A DNA stretch of 64,000 bases from Phalacrocorax aristotelis. Its lineage: Eukaryota > Chordata > Aves > Suliformes > Phalacrocoracidae. The notes under the pieces were generated by a model. It saw nothing but the letters and a program-made list of their open reading frames with translations, did no database searches and had not been told where the DNA came from. The position numbers and the translations under genes are program-made. The DNA lies in NCBI RefSeq assembly GCF_949628215.1, contig NC_134284.1, positions 7,863,850 to 7,927,849 on the forward strand, written 5' to 3'. This document shows positions 13,201-28,200 of the stretch, one piece after another. The first letter of the stretch is position 1. The number at the start of each line of letters is the position of its first letter.

Positions 13201-16200
13201 AAAAGAAAAAAAATCAATTGGCAATGCAAGCTGTTGGCGATTTACTATCATAGCTGTATAAAAGCATTAATAGAAGTTCTTAATAAATCTTTAAAGGTGC
13301 AGTCTGTTTTAAGTTTACAAAATACTAAGTCTCATTTCATACAGTTTTCCAAGGCACTGTATAATATCAGTTACATATTTGAAAATTGTATGTTAATTTG
13401 TTACTAAGGAGCAAACAAATTAAGCTTCATAAGTAACTGCTTATGTTAGATACTTCGAAACACACAAAAATTCATTCGTGTTCAGAAACGATTACTGCAT
13501 CTTTAGAAAGACAGTGTTAAATAATTCAGCCAGTGTTGAACAAGCAAATAAAAGTATTCATGCTATACCATTTATGAAAATGCAAGCTGAGTAAGTCAGT
13601 GCCAGTTTATTCACGAAGACCACCATGCATCCTTTCGCACTCATTCTACATGCACAAGAAACAAACCTTGATTCTACATTTAACCAGAGAAAGAACCCTA
13701 TAAATACAGCTTTCTATATAAAGATGAAAAAGTAATTTGCATAGGTGAACAAACTGACATCCCACTGCATTCTAGCAATTAAATTATAATTCAGAAATAC
13801 AACATTCCACAGTAGTTCCAGAGGCATGTCTTTTTCTGTTTGCCAAATATTGCACAGTTAATTATTCTCCCAGAAAAGTCAAGTCTCCACTTTTCTAAAC
13901 TACTCAAATATTTCTGAAGGAGATATTAATAAAAGGATAGACTTGTTTCTAAAACAAGGTAAACATAACATTTACAGACAGGCTTTTGCTAAAAGACAAC
14001 TATGCAGCAACTAAACTTGGTTTGTGTGCCAGTTAAGCTCATGCTCACAAATTCTTTAGACATAAAATAATAAAATTAGGTTCCTCAGTTCCCAACTTCC
14101 AATCATACCTACAATAGCACTGTGCTTATAGAACAGCAAATTTTGAAGTTATAACCATTAGTCATGAAAGTGCACAAGAGGAGCCATACAGAGCAGAGAG
14201 AAAGAAACATGCATTTAGTATGCAAACAAGTAGGAGTTATTCCAAGTACATGTTTCATGACAAAACATGACAACACATGAGAAAATATCCTAGGATATTG
14301 ATGCATCTACCAGAAGACCATCATTCAAACAGGGCCAATAAATTACAAAGAGAAACGATCAAAGATGCAGAATAAAGAAACAGCAAGGGTGGTGAAGGCA
14401 TGAAACAAGAAGCATAATGGTAAAGTCATCTAAGCTATCCACAAAGAACTGTGGAGGGGGAAACAGAACAATGACATCCTACACCAAACTGCAGCTACAG
14501 CTACCAAACTGCAAACACAAAGACCTCAATCTTTATGATTGCAGGGCCACAACATTGACAAAGAATAGTGATTAGTCAGGAAATACAAGAGGCACAGAAA
14601 GATAAGTCAGAGGATATGCCCAACCAAAAGAGGAAGGAAATCAGGAAAACAACAATCCCCCCTCCTAAAACCCAATGAAAGGAAATTCCATTAAAAACAA
14701 ATTAAAATAAAAATATATATCCAAAGCACCATTAAAAAAAGGAAAATAGCTAGGTTGCAGCGTTGCAGAGACGGATTTGGGAAGTAAACTAAACAAGAAG
14801 CTGAACATACATGACAGCAATGTAATGCTGCTGAAAAAAAAAAAACAACCACAAGATGACTGTCATTCTGGTATTTTTTTTAAAAAGTGTGGTGTATTAA
14901 ACCAGTAGTTGTCCACATAATTCTGTGATGGTGATGACAAAACTGAAGTAACATGTCCAGTCTGTGTTCTACGCTAGACATTTAGAAAAATCTGCAGACT
15001 GCAACAAACAGGGCTTTTAGATATCAAGACAAAGAATCTGAAGGAACCGGGCTCATTCAGTCAACAGAAAACAGGAAAAACGTAAGCCTGCAAACATGAA
15101 TGCTCAAAATCAATGCTATCAGCTGCTGAAATGTAGGTCATAAACAGAAAAACTAGATAAAACACTAACTCTGATGAATCAGAGAGGCTGTGAAATGGAT
15201 TTCAATGAATATTTTTATGAAAACCCAGCAGTGTTTCTCTCAGGTATGCCTAGATACATTTAGCTATTTCAGAACAGAGCCATGTAACTAGAAGACCTCC
15301 CTAATTCCCCGCAGTAGTGAACTTCCTCAAACTGCTTGCCGTGTTTATAATCCACACTAAACTGGTATCAGGACAGTACAGAGGATCCAAGATGTCCACT
15401 AGCCAATACCATTTAGTGAAGAAAGGATTATTAATTTTTTTTTTAAATTTAAAAGATGACCCAAGAGACTCTGAATTCCAGTCACACTGCCACACAGAAT
15501 TCTGGGTAGTCAGTCATTCTTTGACTCGTGGGTCCATCTGTAAATAGAATTGTAGTGTTTCATGGAAAGGAGAAATTCAGTGATGAACACATAGGTAGCC
15601 ATCAAAATCATAAGAAGAATAAAAAGACTACATAATATGTAGTATCTGTAATATGTAACATAATATATAATATGTATTTATTCCTGTTTGCTTAAGCAAA
15701 CAGAATTTCTATATGCATCTTTTACTTCATACTATGTCACCACAAGGCATTTAGAAATTCTTAATCTAAAAACGTACATTAATTTTTGAATGTGCTGCAT
15801 ACTTTAGTTCTTCATTTAACATTTAATTTGCTCATCTTTCCCTACTTTGAAGATAAGCTGTTCCTAAGCAAAACATATCGCATGACAGGACACTTAAATT
15901 ATTTTCAAGCATTGCAATTTAAAGTCAAAGTACGTTAAATGAGGCACAAGAAACTAATGTGTTCATAAAAAGCCGTATTACAGAAAGGAAAAAAAAGCAA
16001 CCCAAACTTCCACACTTGGTGGCTGGTTTGCAGAAGTCTCCAATAGCAAAAATGTAACTATCACATTTGGTGATCAAGTATTTTAGCATACCTGAAGTTA
16101 GACCTACAGTTAGACCTACTTTGATGATGAAGTATTGAAAGTTATCACAAAGCAAGACTAGGTTATAGGTTTAGAGACTAAACACGAGAAGTTTGGTTTC

Positions 16201-19200
16201 CAGATACTAAATAAAAACATTATAAGTACACATGTAAACATTTACATTTTTTCAGGGAGCCTAATTCTTTGCAAGAGTAAGAAGTGATAGAAGGGTGCCA
16301 GTGACAGGAAAACTAAAACAGGAAGAAAAAAAAAGCTGAGAAGAAAACAGAACAGAGCAACTCTTTACATTATGAAAATAAGACAATTAAAACTGAAATT
16401 CTGAAGTTCATGGTTGATGCAGTTGTTTAGAAAGTAATGGCAAGTGTTCATTCAAATGAAGTTCCCCCAAAATAAATAAACGGATGAACCTGGGGATTTC
16501 ATGTAATTACAATTTCAGAGTTCAAAATAATGTGACAGCTAAAATAAACTGGTTTAGGCAATGCATTATTTTATTTTAGAAGGCACACTTTTAAGTAGGG
16601 CAATATTTGAAATGTTATTTTTGATAGTTAATAAAGAAGCATTGACTTTAAATATTTCTAATTTACCCACTTAACCACAAGACCTGATAGATTATATACT
16701 TAAAGATCCATTTATGGAAATAATAGCTGTAAAACTCAATGATACTATGAAAAAAGCATTGCTACAAGTATGTTTGACTCATTTGAACAGTACGAAATAT
16801 ACAACAAACTTATGGACATTGTCTTCCTCTGGCAAAACTCAGAACACATTTTTTAAAGCAGGTTTATGTTTATTTCCTCCTCCCCACTTCCTTGTCTCAG
16901 ACATGAGTGTTTTGGTAACAATGGAATGACTGCAGTTAAACTAGCTCGACGAAAAAGCCATCACAAATGTGTACTAACTCCCAAAATGCTCTGCCTCACT
17001 TTTATTGGGTTCACTTAAACTGTAACAAAGGACATTCAAACTTTTCTCTGGGAAGTGTGGTGGGCCAATTTGATTTTTAAAATAGATTTTTAAATTTTAT
17101 CATATTTTATTTTCAAGTTTGGGAGAGCAACTGAACTGCTTGAAAACAAGTTTGAAGACATTTAACTTGCAAACTCAGCACTGCAGATAAATCAGAATGC
17201 CCCCATTCCAGGTAACTATCTGAGAAGTAAACAGAGATACAACATACTGGAAAGCAATCGTGGAAAGCAATGACTTGGAATATCAAGGGACAAGCTAGTT
17301 CAGTATGTTTCAGCAGTCTGCTGTGAAAAAAATGGATAAATCTTTCACTGCATAAATTACAGTATCAAGGTGCCTCTTCTTCTGTACACAATAGTGCCAA
17401 AATTGATACTAGAACTAGAACCTTCTGCATCATTATACATTTGAAGGGGTGTCGCAAAATAAAGGTCCTGAAGCCAAGATTTTGTCTTTGTGATGTCTTA
17501 TACAGAGAGATTTGCCTGTTTTGCTAAATAAAAAGATGACCAAGAAACTGATCTAATAACACCACTTCCAAAGGGGAACACCACCAAACAATGAAAATGC
17601 TTCTAAAAACAGATAGGTATTACCAAAAATAAAGGTAATAGTTTGTCTTCATCTTCCAACTAGAAACAAGACTGAGTTTTTAAAATAAAGATGACTAACT
17701 CTTTGATACTAATTTCTAGGAAGGAACGCGTTGTAATCCTTGGTACCTTCAAAGTCAAGACTGAGTACGACAGATTCATTGTCTCAATGACATACAATGG
17801 TCAAACGAGATGATCTAGTGGCAATTTTTGGCTTTACAATGAAAGGCTGAAGTATACAACCACAAAATTGTTTGTGTCACAGTTCAGAAACTAAGATGGT
17901 CAATTTTCCATTTCAATGCAGATGTGAACTACTTGATTCATTATTCTTTTTCCTACCCCAATTCCCTCCTGCTTTTAATTTCTTCTTTTGAAACATGTAG
18001 GGTCCAGGAGTTGATGACTTAGCATACTTTGTTTCACATCAAACTAGTTACGTACTTGATTTTATTATCTACTCTAAAATTAAAATAAATAAATAACAAG
18101 TTGGACCAGTACAAAATTATTTTTGGAATCTACTAATGCAAGCCACATTAGCAATAACATTTAAAAATCTTGGCCAGAAAAACTAAATATATGAAGTGCC
18201 CGTTTTTACAAGGACACCAAAGAAATTAATTTCACTTGAGCACAAAAACTTTAAAGCTCTTGATCAGAAACAAACACACACCAAAAAAATACAGGTTTGA
18301 AAGCAAATTTAATTCAGGTATAAAACCATTCAGAATCCTAGCCTTTCTTATTCAAGAAAGAAAATATTCTCTTTTAGGTTTTTTTGGAATCACAACCAAA
18401 ACTCTAAACAAAGGTAACTATAATTGTATTTGTGGTAACTACAACAGCATATATATATATTGACATTTCAGCACCCAATACACTATTATCTAAGCATCAG
18501 CATTTGATTATCACAATCATCCACACATCCACACCATCTTAGTAGGTATTGCAACTCTTATGTACTATCATGAACAAGAATTCCTTTACTCCTAAAGGCT
18601 TTTATTAGCACCTTACCCCACTCTGTTCCATCTCCTGAACTTCGAGCTTCTCCAGCTCCCTCACCATCTTCAGCTGTCACCAAAAAATCAAATTCTTTCA
18701 AAGCTTCTTCAGTATCGGGGTCATCTGTAAGGTCAGCAGCTAAACCTTCATTACCAATCTGCAAGCAGATAAACAGTTTTCTGCATTTGAATCATGAACA
18801 GCTTTTTCTACTCAAATATTTAGAAGTGATGGATTACTCTCACTGAGTACCTGGTTGCAGGGGAAAACATTTTTCAACATGAAATACAGAAAAAGATACT
18901 TAGATATGGTCAGATCTAAAGCTGCTTACAAAAAAGAGTGAGCAGCACAGTCCAGTGATCATTCAGAAATGAAAAGAACACTTACGCTAGGCTTAACAAC
19001 AAAAAATTTCATACATACTCATCTTCATTTTTTATTTAAAACCTATCAGTTGGAAAATTCTCATTTTCTTGTAATATCAATAGCTCTAGAGCTGAAGCTA
19101 GAGAAGCTTTACAAATAAACTGTGTTTTCTACTGGTCCAGAAACCTTTTTTTCCCCTTTTACTTCCAGTTTTATTTCAGTGTTAAGCAAAAGCTTGGAAA

Positions 19201-22200
19201 ATATGGTGTTTTCTGAAAAGCGTCTTTTTACTAGTTCTACCACACCTTCACCTTAAACAAAACAAACAAACCCCCTACCAAGGCATGAGCAAAAAGTTTT
19301 CTTTCATTCTGCAGGTGAATTTCACATGGAGTTATGTTATGTTTCTATGATTTGCACAATATTCTTACACTTTTGCAGAAAGCGACAATTTTTACAAAGA
19401 TAACTATAAATGATCCTTGTACTTTCTATAAAAACATAAGCTTTGTCAAGAGTCAAAAAACAAGTGTAATATCTTCATATGTGCTTTGAGATTTACCTAC
19501 AGATAATCTTTTTATTAGATGATCTACTGCTTTAGAGCAAAAAAAAGATTCAACCGATTCCTTGGTTAATCTATTTACCAGAAGTACAAGGTAATACCAC
19601 AGGTATGGTGGAAAACCCTTCCCAACAAGTCAAGCTGGGAGATTAAGACTTGCGTCAAGCTGAGCTGATACTGCTGACTATTTAAGAAAATTCAATGCAG
19701 CCAGAGGGGCCATCATGCTACAGAATATTCTACTGTACAAAAAGTCATAAAACTGTCAGTACAACATCCATAAATCAACCCCTTTATATAAAGAAACCCC
19801 AACGACAGGGAGACACTTCCAGTACGGGAGAAAAATTAGTAAAAAAGAATGGGTTATATAGTCTATCCTACCTAGAAAGCTGCTCACAGAATGGAAGACT
19901 TAAAAGGAAAATAAAACAAAAAACAAAACTTAACTGAACCTTCAACAAAAGATTACTGTGACAAGTCTCTGCTAGGCTTTTATGTATTTAGTAAAAAGCT
20001 GCATAGAAGGAAGAATTAAACACGTATCCGCAGTGGACTGTTTTCCCCCGTTACATAATTTAGTTTCTTCTAAGGAGCTGTCCCTACCTCCTCCAAAATG
20101 CAGAAAGGACACACATTGTATTGTGCTAAATTTGCCTCATAAAGGGACTCAAAGCATGCAGAGAGAAACTGAGATGGCCAAATCAGTTCTCTCTTTCAGC
20201 AATTAATTCACAGATGTGAACAGGTTGGTTTGTTGATTGTTTTTAAGTTTTCAAGGTAACATATTAACTAAACCACCAAATTTACCAATAACACATCTGC
20301 TTAGAATCCATTCAGATAATGAAGTACAACAAACATTTACATGTGATACATTAATAATCATCTGGGGGGAAAAAATTCCCTTTTTAAAGGGATTTCAGAT
20401 CTAGATATACATATAAAAACAAAATCTTTTACTTTGTGTTTCTTATTTATCCGGTGCTTTTCTTTTCCTTCTGCAATATCTTCTATCATGTCACTCTCTT
20501 CTTCTTCATCACTATCATCTGCGTTTTCTAAGAAGTTAAATGTTTCAAGAACATCACCAGAATTCCTACATAAAGACATTAACAGAGAATCCATTTTACT
20601 TGCTGAAGAGGCTTTTAGAGGACTTATCAGATTAAATGCAATTGCTACCTAACAGCTTAAGAGTTTTAAAATTAGCAAAACAACAAGAAGTGAAGAAGTT
20701 TCTAGAGCTGCCTAATTCCTTATTATAAAAACACCACTCAACAAAATACTTCCTTAAGATAAGAGCTCCAAAGTGGTTATATGAGATAAATTCAGCTTCA
20801 ATACACAATATATTTTCTTGTATATATGTATAACATACATATTTGTATGTATTATAGATACCTATGTTCATATTTACAATCAATTTCAGTTAAGTCCATA
20901 ATCATTTGTAGTCAGCTACACTCCCAGGTGTTCAGAGACTCTGGAGTTGAAAGTTCAATGTGAACTGACCAGTACATATCAATGACTAAGTAAAACTAAC
21001 TTTATGCATTTCTTATCTCTTCACTTACCTTTTGATTTCCTGTCCCTTTTGTTTTGATGAAGGAGATTCACCCCCATTGAGGATCTGTTCTAAGTTCTTA
21101 GTCTCTACTGAACCATTTGGTTCTGAATTGGAGAGCCCAAGCAAAGACCTTACCCGCTGGGAGCGTACGTCCAATATTGTATCTGTATAACCTACTTCCT
21201 GAAGATACCTAGATGCATTAAGAGAAGAAAGAAAGCAGCATATTTGAGGGAAAATGAAAGGAATTAGTATTGGCTGTTAAAAATTAACACCACTATTACA
21301 TCACTTCTGAAAAATAAGCTTCATTGCTATCCATCTCATACAGAAAACCTTTCTCTATACTGCTTAAAGCTCAAGACTATGCAGTCCTGAAAAATGAACC
21401 ACTATTTGAATACCTCACTCTGTTTCATAGAGTAAACATATACACAGCTACTCTTACTTCAGGGAAAAGTTTGAATACACCAATAATCAACAATGTTACT
21501 TACTGTCTTAGTAACTGTCTGCCTTGCTTCCAGGTCAACTGGCTATTTTGAGGTACTGCAGGAACCTCCGTATCTTTGGTTTCTTCTGAAAGATACAGTG
21601 TCATAGTTGGATTGGTTTTTTTGTTCAGTTTTGTTTGGTTTTGGTTTTTAAATATCAATTTACTTTTTACAAGAAACCAGTGAAACTAAAAGCAAATCTT
21701 CTTTATAACACACCTCAGGGGTGTGGGGGGAAGATTGAAAGCTGCAATAAACTGAACAGAACAAATATAGAACAGAGCATAAACAAACTGTAAAAAAGTT
21801 ACCTGATTCAAAAGTTGGCATTTTCAAGTCACCTTGGTTCAATTCTGTGCCATATTTTAATTTATGATATTTTGCCCTGAAAAAGTACACAAATGTTTAA
21901 CAAATTAGCATAGAATGCTTTTATAAACTCAAAACATTCTACTATTCCCATTTAAAACAAACACACTAGCACAACACAATTTATCCAAATAAAACTGTTG
22001 TGATAATTATCGCATCATACAATTATTTCCAGTCTTTCAAGAACGCAGTTTTGAGTTAACCTTCTTAAAATTATTCACTATTATCAAATAACTTACAGAT
22101 GAGTTCAGTATGTTCTCCAAGAATGTGGGTCTTTTCATGTGTGTCAGCTACTAAGAGAACCTTTCAAAAAACAATAGGTTCAACTACTTAGAGATTATTT

Positions 22201-25200
22201 TTTCAGCTGTAGCACTAGCATAGCTAGCAAACTGCACTACGATGAATGAATCTTACATTTGGGATTTCTACTTATTTGCCACCTTCAATTTGCACTCCAA
22301 TTTCTCTCCTGGTCTGTCTTTGCTTATGACAGAGATCTTTCCCTCTGAAGAACCATGTTAGAGTGCCAGATTCCCTCATCACATATATTCTCTTACTGAT
22401 TTTCTCTTCCTCACTGACTGGAGGCTTAGTTTCCAATTCCTGCTCAGTCTACCTGTGCAAACATGCCTCACTCCTTCCCATCTCCTGACCTCCAATCCCC
22501 TAACTGCCCCTTCTCCATCACTCTCTAAAAAAATTGGTCTTGGTGATACTATTTCCATGCAGGTATGCATGAGCCTTCCAAATTTTATGCTGTGCCGAAG
22601 TTGCCCATCAAGATGTCTCCAGTTCCCTTTACCTCCAGGAATATCACATGAACTACCACCTACACCTATACCCTGGAATTCTCTAACTTTACCCCAGACA
22701 TTTCGCAATTTGACTTTTGCCTCATAGATCCTCTGCAAAAATACCCAAAATCTCAGGGAAGAGAGCTCTAGATGTTCTGCAGTAGAGCCAAGCTGAAAGA
22801 TCTCTATAAAAAAATTCAGCAGCCACATTTTAAAGAAGTCCCTATAAAATACAGCTGTCTTCATAATTCCAAATTAAACATTTCACCAAAAGTTTTCAGA
22901 GTAACTGAACCATACCTAGCTCCCACCAATTTTAAAGACTACTCTCAAATATGAAACTTCTTGAGAAAAGATACATAACGGAACACGTGCTGGACAACAC
23001 CAATGATTTCCAACAAATCATCTTCTCGAATGGCTGAGCCACTGCTACAAGTTTCTGCAAATTGAAGGTGAGAGTTCATCTCAGATACTGCCTGATCTAT
23101 TTGACAGTATAGAAGATTTTTCTTCTAAATTACAGAAGTTTCTGCTAAAATTGCAATTAGGAACAGTCTCATTAACAAACTGTCAGCAGATGGCACTATT
23201 GACCCTCTATAGTAAGATAAAATCCTGCATTTCACAGCAATTACCTTGTAACTAAAAAACTGTAAGACTCCTGAAGGTTAGGTATTTGCGTAACCTGAAT
23301 CTGACTGACTGACAACTAAATAAAATCACAATTTTTAAAAATTATTTGTGAATATGTTAATATTTCAACCATGCACTAGTAAGACTCTCTACACTAGGTG
23401 GTCTCTTTAAACTGAGAGACAAAACTTGGGTTCCACATGGTAATAGGGCAGTGTTCCACCAGACTTTCCAGATAAAATGTGCATACTATGATTTACATGC
23501 CCTATAAAGTACTGTACATTTGGGGGTAAAAAAAACCAACCCAAAACACAACAATCAAAATGAAAATAATTATGAAATTGTGAAGTTAAATAATGCTAGG
23601 AAAATGTTTTCGCTCAATTCGTAATTGAAGCCAATAAAGCACTGTAATTGAAAAGCCAACCTGAATTTGTTCAATTTAGAGCTGTGGCGAATACTATTTA
23701 GGAGTAGTTGTTCCATTTTGGAACTATGATTTCAAAACATTAATTAAAATTCTGCTTTAATTGTTCATTAGAGAAGATAATGATGTGTCTGATCTAAAAT
23801 TATACCAATAACTAGCCACTACAGATAAGCCAAAATATTGCTGCAAGTAATGAGATCAGTTGTCTTTCACATCATACCTGATGCTCAGCTTCAGTTCAAC
23901 AGTAAAAAATCAATCTTACTGAATTCCAATAAACTATATCTTTGCACACGTATTCCTCTCCACATTGTCACATAAACAAGGGTAATTATTACATATCTTA
24001 AAAATCACTAACAAGCTACAGCGCTGTTGACAAGTCAGTGACGTTACTCCACCACACCACACAGTAACTGAATTCTACAAGGGGCACTTCTTGAACCCTT
24101 TGAGTATTGACTTGCCATTCTTCTAAGGCTAAGTAAGAGGAGGAGAAACAATGTCCTAAGTTGATTTAGCTGCTTACTGCTATTTAACCATTGAATCCTA
24201 CAACTCAGTTGCAAGGCTATAAGCCAGCTCTAGTCCAAACCCCATGAAGTCAAAATACAGCCATAGCTTTATGATCCCAGAAAGTCTTATTAAGTTAAAC
24301 ACAGCACTATGCTGGTGAAGCTTGGAGTGGCTTAGAGTTCACAGAGAAGAAATCTGGCTGGATCTGCAGATCACCATAAAGGTATATCCACTAGCTACAA
24401 ACAAAAAAAATCCCATTTTAAAGCCTAGTTTTATTTCAAAAATTCATACAGAACTACCAAAATATTTAAGGACTTCAAAATAACATTTTACTTCTCTAAA
24501 ACTTTATCACACCTGTTGTACACATACTTAGAGTTAAATTCTAGAAATATCAAGCTATTTTGTAACTACTAGTGCATTTTATTTAATCTTACGCACTGAT
24601 GTCCAGTTTCATACTCTTTTTCTGAGAAATCACAACAGTCATCATTGCCTCAATGAGTTTGTTTCTGATTCCCTGTTTTGTGATATTTTACTGCATGAGA
24701 CTTTTTGACAGCATCAGGGAGTGAGCAACAAGAGGAGGAGAAAGTGGGCAGGGGAAGTTAGGTGCAACACTGAAAATTGCTGTCAACGATTTTCAGATCT
24801 GGTATTCTCATAATTTATTTTGCTTTGGGGATGATTTCATTCATTGTGATCCTTCACGTGGAGGAACAATAGCAAAAAAGTTACTTTTATTATCCTGTAC
24901 TTTTCATTCAGTGCAACAACCAAGAAACTAACACTATCATTCTTGGATGATTTACTGACAAGAGAGTACCTGCTTGCTTTCAATCCATCATACTTTCACA
25001 ATTAGAGCCCCTCACACTACAGGGTGTTTGTAGCAAAAAACAACAGAAAGCTTCCTCGTTGCCTCCCACATATTCACCAATCAACTCCAGGGTTTCAGTT
25101 CCTGTTTTTAGCAGTCTTCATGACAATTCTGGCTGGGACTTAAGGATTTTCCTCTTGAAAAGTATGCGGTGTGGGCTTGTACCCACTAGCTACAAGAATG

Positions 25201-28200
25201 AAAGCCAACTGTATGTTCCTGCTGTGCATATGATTACAAGTTTCTTGCCCATCAGATGAATTTTGAAACTTCATGGGAAGCCAAACTACAGAGGCAGTTG
25301 CATTTCAGGAGAAAGCAGGCATGAGGTTTCACCAATGCCATTCATCTTCAAATTCTGCAATCTGTTATATGATTTCTTCACACCCCAGCTGTAATTAACT
25401 GCCTCAGGTTTATCTCAACAAGTAGCAATCCTCACAGCCTTATGGCACACATCTGCAGGAAGTCTCTGCACACAGCTTATTATTGCCAATGTAACCAGAG
25501 TGTTTTCTGTCAACTTCAGAAAGTTACTTGTACCCAAGACACTTGCTCCTGCCATAACAGCACGATTCCTTTGATACATTCAATGTTCTTTTAAGAAAGA
25601 TTACCCACACCCAACACTTTGCATACTATTCATCTGCCTTGAAACCAGAGTGACTTGCACGTTACTGGTATGATAGAACAACGTAGCTTTTAGTCTTACA
25701 CTGGTTGGAAACCTTGAGTTGCTTTCCATTACAAGGACAGGGATGAAGGAAGAAATTGATCCTTCCAGCATACTACTTCACCAGAAAACACATGATGTGC
25801 AGATATGGCTTTCTATATGTGCACACGTTGTTTTCTGAAGCACCTTTATTCCGGGTACTTCGCACAGAGGTACGTAGCCATCCTTGCCAAAACATTAAGT
25901 TTTTAACACCAAAACAAGTAATCAAAGTTATTTCTGTACTAGTCACTCCAAGTACTAATTCATCATGTAAAATATATTTAGACATACTTACTCTTGGACA
26001 ACAAACTTAATGTCCAAGTGAAGCCTTGCTACACTTTGCTACGAGATTTTAAGTTTACTCTGGCAGCAATGTTCCCCACAAATCAAAATAGACAAATAAA
26101 GGCTACCTATTTTGTTGCCTGATTCTCAAAATGTTTACACTGTTTGATTCAGCTACTTTTCAAGAGCAAAATTAAATTAAATGTGAAAATTGAGTCCACT
26201 CATGAAAGTACAGGCACATGACAAGATTATTTCCCAACCATAGTGTTTTTGCAACATTAACTACTAATTCTGGTCAAATGAAATAGCCAGGCAAGAGAAG
26301 AGCACGTAGGTTTGAAGGACATCAGCCTGCATACTGAATGGCATTTTAATTTTTAAGGTATTAAATTAAAGCTACAGAAAATGCACCAAGACTAGAAATT
26401 ATAGCATCTACCACAGGAAAAATACAGCACTTCAAAATGTAATGCTAACTTTTAAAGGATTCTGTTCTGCCACAAAATACAGTTTTCACCATGCAACACA
26501 TGCAAAATAGTTGCAGGGAATCAAGAGAACAATATTTTTCAGCCTTTCAAGTTTAATACCACTGAAGAGCAGGTAAAGGTACAGTAATAAGCTATAAATG
26601 TTTTTGGAACATTTATTCTTATTTAGTATACCATTACTCTAACTCTGAAAAGGGACACTCTCCAATATGAACTTTAAGACATGAGTCCAAACAACTTGAA
26701 AATCATGCAACTTTTTATTATAGCAGACACTAAATTGTATCAGAAAACATAATGTAAAGATGACCAACCATAAAGACAGTTTATATAAAGTAACTGTAGA
26801 ATCATCTAGTAAAGACAGCTTACATAATGTGATGGAACTTTTAATCTGTAAAGTCCTCCAGGTCAGATAAAAGCTGAACAATATGTATACCTACCTTTCT
26901 TGTTTTAATGCATATTCTAACATTTTTATTCTTCTCACTAAATCTTTCTTCAAATTTTCTTGACCCTTTCTTTCCCCTTGTAAAAATGCTATCCGAGCCT
27001 GAAAACACAAAAAACCAAAAGATAATGGATTTTATTCCATCCTGTTGCCAAAACAAAGCAACAAACTCTGACTTGGAAGAGAAAGAAAAGAATAAAAACT
27101 GTTTTGCATTAATCCCTTCAGTCAGTCATTAACAAAACCATTTCTGTGCTAGAGAGCAAGTAAAAACATTTTCTGTTCATAAACACTGGGGTTTTTGCCT
27201 TGAAATAAAGGTACTAAGGTTAGCATCATAACTCTAAAAGAAGGCACAAACAGTAATCATATGAAACATTAATATATGCACACATTTTTTTCCTAATGGC
27301 ATTGTTAGCATAAATTCTGTTACACATTTTCTTCCAAACCCAAAGCGACATTAAAATAGGTACACAGCAGACTTTTAAGGAATTTTGTTTTTAATGACAG
27401 TATATTGAACAGATTAAGAAATGGATACATGAAATCAAATACAGAATTTACAAATCCATTATACAGGAAACAACTATATTTCATGGATTCACATTTTACT
27501 ACTGAAGACAGCTGAAGGTTAGAGTATCACAGGACAACTGGTTTTAATGTGCTGTTCCAGATGGAGAAAAATAACGCAATTTGTTTTTCAAGTATCAATC
27601 ATAGTACCCACCTAACTGACAAAGAAGCATGGAAGCTTCCTACTTACCTGCTTAAACTGGTAAGTAAAAACAAATTCAGTAGAACAGACAAGCTATCTCA
27701 AGGAATGCAAAAGGTCTAGTGGAAACTAAAGTAGTTGAAAAATAAAAGTAGTAAGTCTGTTCAGAAAAAAAGTAGTCTCTTCACTACAAAGTGAAAGGGC
27801 TTATACTTTGTCTTTTGCAAGCCAAAATCCTAGGAAAGACAAGGGAATTTGCAGATGCGACTATAAAATTTAAACAGTTAATGGTATTACTGGGTTGGCC
27901 GTCCTTACAGGAAACCACAAACTCATTTGTCTTCATTATGACTTTAAATTGACTGAAGTCACTGGAGAGCCAATTCAGGACAAGATTCAGTACAAAATTT
28001 TATTGGAAGGGGGATTTAAAAATATAATGAGAGTAAAGTAGAGACCACATTGCTCTACAGAGCTTAAGATCAACAACAGATTTTCATTATTACAGGAGGC
28101 ACAATAAAAAAAAGCAGAGCTATAATTGGCACCAAATCTATCCTTTAAGATTTTTTTTAAAGGGAGTGGCTGTACATTTTCATTACTCTCAATGGTTAGA

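Noticed and set aside
22379..22864. 161-codon open frame on the minus strand in STRN3 intron 2
   Set aside because: No recognisable domain, no splice context and a purine-rich bias on that strand that reduces stops; treated as chance.
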